From positions 1-5,316 of the forward strand of contig JAGHAD010000001.1 of NCBI GenBank assembly GCA_021161685.1: DNA of 5,316 bases, in the 5' to 3' direction. This document shows positions 5,083-5,316 of the stretch, piece after piece. The notes under the pieces were generated by a model. The model saw only the letters and a list, made by a program, of their open reading frames with translations. It did not search any database and was not told the DNA's origin. Source of the DNA: Thermoplasmata archaeon (GTDB taxonomy: Archaea > Thermoplasmatota > E2 > DHVEG-1 > B18-G2). The position numbers and the translations under genes are program-made. The stretch's first letter is position 1, and each line of letters starts with the position of its first letter.

Positions 5083-5316
5083 TCACTTCCCTTTCTTGTG
5101 ATGAGCCCTGATACTTGGCCTGACCTTTTCAGCTCCCCTCCCTTTATTTCTCAAACCCCTCCCCTTCTTGCCAGCACTGGTTAACCCCCTGAATGCTCTA
5201 CCTCTGTGCTTTGGACTGCAAATCCAGTTTATTTTTGGATCGCTTTTTATTGCTGGATGATGAGGATCCACGAGGATAACCTCATAATATTGATATTTTC
5301 CATCCTTTCCAACCCA
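5083..5316 (-). CDS. rpl15e: 50S ribosomal protein L15e, C-terminal part
   Basis: The last 77 codons are present and the reading frame is open through the window's right edge, so the N-terminus lies outside. The segment begins [20 protein letters not shown] and continues with [49 protein letters not shown] and a basic KKGK tail. This is the diagnostic C-terminus of L15e, found in archaea and eukaryotes but not bacteria. The protein is a basic large-subunit component that binds 23S rRNA. A GTG at 5271 is an internal valine (VDPHHP), not the start. The stop codon lies one base from the stop of the UspA-type gene, leaving no room for an intergenic terminator. Confidence 0.96.
   Translation of the reverse strand, partial: WVGKDGKYQYYEVILVDPHHPAIKSDPKINWICSPKHRGRAFRGLTSAGKKGRGLRNKGRGAEKVRPSIRAHHKKGK

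Noticed and set aside
5098..5123. C/D-box-like sRNA (GTGATGA, then CTGA at 5108 and 5120)
   Set aside because: The first CTGA comes only three bases after the C box, no C' box follows, and the bases are explained by the conserved L15e C-terminus.
5083..5271. A separate 62-codon basic protein starting at GTG 5271
   Set aside because: The frame is open upstream to the window edge and matches L15e throughout, so the GTG is an internal valine.

Overview
The window looks like the chromosome of a thermophilic euryarchaeon. It carries an archaeal-type fructose-1,6-bisphosphate aldolase/phosphatase, the archaeal/eukaryotic ribosomal protein L15e, an archaellin-type protein and TATA-box promoters about 25-28 bases ahead of several starts. 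AGA/AGG and ATA codons are common. Archaeoglobales- or Thermococcales-like relatives seem plausible, but I cannot fix the genus from sequence alone.

Layout. At 1-635 (minus) is the N-terminal part of a sodium:neurotransmitter-symporter-family transporter. At 684-1301 (minus) is a short, divergent archaellin-like secreted protein. A 134-base divergent promoter region (1302-1435) follows, with five copies of the heptamer GCATTGC/GCAATGC. At 1436-1984 (plus) is a winged-helix/PAS regulator, whose stop codon overlaps that of the convergent gluconeogenic FBP aldolase/phosphatase (1981-3129, minus). A bidirectional promoter (3130-3222) separates the latter from cysS (3223-4677, plus), which is translationally coupled by ATGA to a UspA-type ATP-binding stress protein (4674-5081). 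One base later, convergently, lies the C-terminus of L15e (5083-5316, minus, partial).

How it fits together. The right two thirds is compact housekeeping DNA: central carbon metabolism, tRNA charging, a nucleotide-binding stress protein and a ribosomal protein, packed tail to tail with essentially no spacers. The left third is the accessory part. The PAS regulator, the repeat-rich divergent promoter and the archaellin-like gene look like a self-contained regulated surface-protein locus. The transporter lies downstream on the same strand but has its own TATA-like box. This locus is the best candidate for something undescribed. The oddest single detail is the transporter start, where the position expected from the ribosome-binding site and family alignment is ATA rather than ATG.

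No tRNA, rRNA, CRISPR array or insertion sequence was seen. No gene-free stretch exceeds 300 bases.
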